A stretch of 64,000 nt of DNA from Hyphomicrobiales bacterium (GTDB taxonomy: Bacteria; Pseudomonadota; Alphaproteobacteria; Rhizobiales; Beijerinckiaceae). How positions within the stretch are numbered: the first letter of the stretch is position 1; every line of letters starts with the position of its first letter. The stretch is from contig JAGXAM010000003.1 of assembly GCA_019075905.1 (NCBI GenBank), positions 1-64,000 on the forward strand, written 5' to 3'. Below are positions 63,487 through 64,000 of this stretch, one piece after another. Under the pieces are notes generated by a model. It was given only the letters and a program-made list of their open reading frames with translations. It made no database searches and was not told the DNA's origin. Made by a program: the position numbers and the translations under genes.

Positions 63487-64000
63487 GCTGGCGCCCGCAA
63501 CCAGCGGCGCGGCGACAAATGCCCGAGCCGGTCGAGCAGCATATAGGTTACCGGCGTCGTGAACAGCGTCAGCACCTGCGACACCATCAGGCCGCCGGCA
63601 ATGGTGATGCCGAGCGGCTGGCGCAATTCAAAGCCCGGCCCGGTCGCAAAAATCAGCGGCAGCGCCCCGAGCAGCGAGGCCATGGTCGTCATCAGGATCG
63701 GGCGGAAGCGGGCAATGCACGCCTGGTAAATCGCTTCCGCCGCATCGAGGTTTTCGGCCCGCTGCGCATGGATGGCGAAATCCACCAGCATGATCCCGTT
63801 CTTTTTGACAATGCCGATCAGCAGGATGATACCGATCAGCGCGATCAGCGACAAGGGCGTATGCGTCACCTCGAGCGCCAGCAGCGCCCCGAGCCCGGCT
63901 GATGGCAGGGTCGATAAAATGGTGATGGGGTGGATCAGGCTCTCGTAGAGAATGCCGAGCACCATATAAACCGCAATCAGCGCCGCGATGATCAGCAAGG
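63465..64000 (-). CDS. RND-family efflux permease, C-terminal part (runs off right edge)
   Basis: The last 177 residues of an AcrB/MdtB-like inner membrane transporter are visible: helices with [64 protein letters not shown] and [14 protein letters not shown]. These match the end of the HAE1 family and look closest to the MdtB/MdtC group. The 5' portion lies beyond 64000. Its stop is inside the end of the convergent BoxR-like gene. Any membrane fusion protein or outer-membrane partner is outside the window. Confidence 0.9.
   Translation of the reverse strand, partial: LLIIAALIAVYMVLGILYESLIHPITILSTLPSAGLGALLALEVTHTPLSLIALIGIILLIGIVKKNGIMLVDFAIHAQRAENLDAAEAIYQACIARFRPILMTTMASLLGALPLIFATGPGFELRQPLGITIAGGLMVSQVLTLFTTPVTYMLLDRLGHLSPRRWLRAPAQPAAKA

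Overview
The window is a 64 kb piece of a high-GC (roughly 60-65% by eye) alphaproteobacterial chromosome, made almost entirely of densely packed core genes. Alphaproteobacterial markers include a GTTC-N7-GTTC LexA box in front of ssb, a homologue of the mitochondrial complex I NDUFS4 subunit, the gene orders slt / dapA-smpB and TPR-ispE / polyprenyl synthase, and a meso-diaminopimelate type MurE. Gene content and the rhizobial look of many proteins point to the order Hyphomicrobiales (Rhizobiales). I cannot name the family or genus from sequence alone.

Layout. 1-240: the 3' end of an IS481-like transposase gene and the IS terminus, then tRNA-Arg(CCT). 288-12701 (minus strand): the front half of the division and cell wall (dcw) cluster, rsmH-ftsL-ftsI-murE-murF-mraY-murD-ftsW-murG-murC, with overlapping or nearly touching genes. 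mraZ is absent upstream and murB/ddl/ftsQ/ftsA/ftsZ are absent downstream. 12.9-13.3 kb: RNase P RNA. 13.4-16.1 kb: purC, ssb, glyQ. 16.2-25.5 kb: a small secreted protein, a tRNA-type methyltransferase, DUF2007, a long-chain polyprenyl diphosphate synthase, ispE, a TPR protein, nadA-nadB with a palindromic operator, and a SleB-type hydrolase. 25.6-29.6 kb: dxs-tlyA-rRNA methyltransferase operon. 29.7-30.3 kb: tRNA-Arg(TCT), the NDUFS4 homologue, tRNA-Pro(TGG). 30.3-36.2 kb: CPBP protease, thyA-folA-hflK-hflC and an AidB-like acyl-CoA dehydrogenase. 36.4-43.3 kb: a diguanylate cyclase, UvrD-type helicase, alpha/beta hydrolase, lytic transglycosylase. 43.4-50.2 kb: dapA-smpB, xerD with a tiny membrane protein, a fused aroK-aroB, a CorC-like CBS protein and a hydrolase. 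50.2-62.2 kb (minus): an S24 repressor-like gene and a six-gene glycogen cluster glgP-glgB-glgC-glgA-pgm-glgX. 62.5-64 kb: a BoxR-type regulator (HTH plus shikimate-kinase fold) and the C-terminal end of an RND efflux pump that runs off the right edge.

Functionally the window joins peptidoglycan precursor synthesis, DAP supply (dapA), isoprenoid supply (dxs, ispE, polyprenyl synthase), NAD synthesis, thymidylate/folate metabolism, chorismate synthesis and a complete glycogen synthesis and breakdown module. I found no phage, CRISPR array, toxin-antitoxin pair or obvious new defence system. The points most worth a second look are the IS at the tRNA-Arg where the dcw cluster stops, the AroK-AroB fusion, the BoxR-type regulator with no aromatic genes beside it, and several cis-regulatory patterns (SOS box, nad palindrome, GGTTC array, repeats ahead of glgP).
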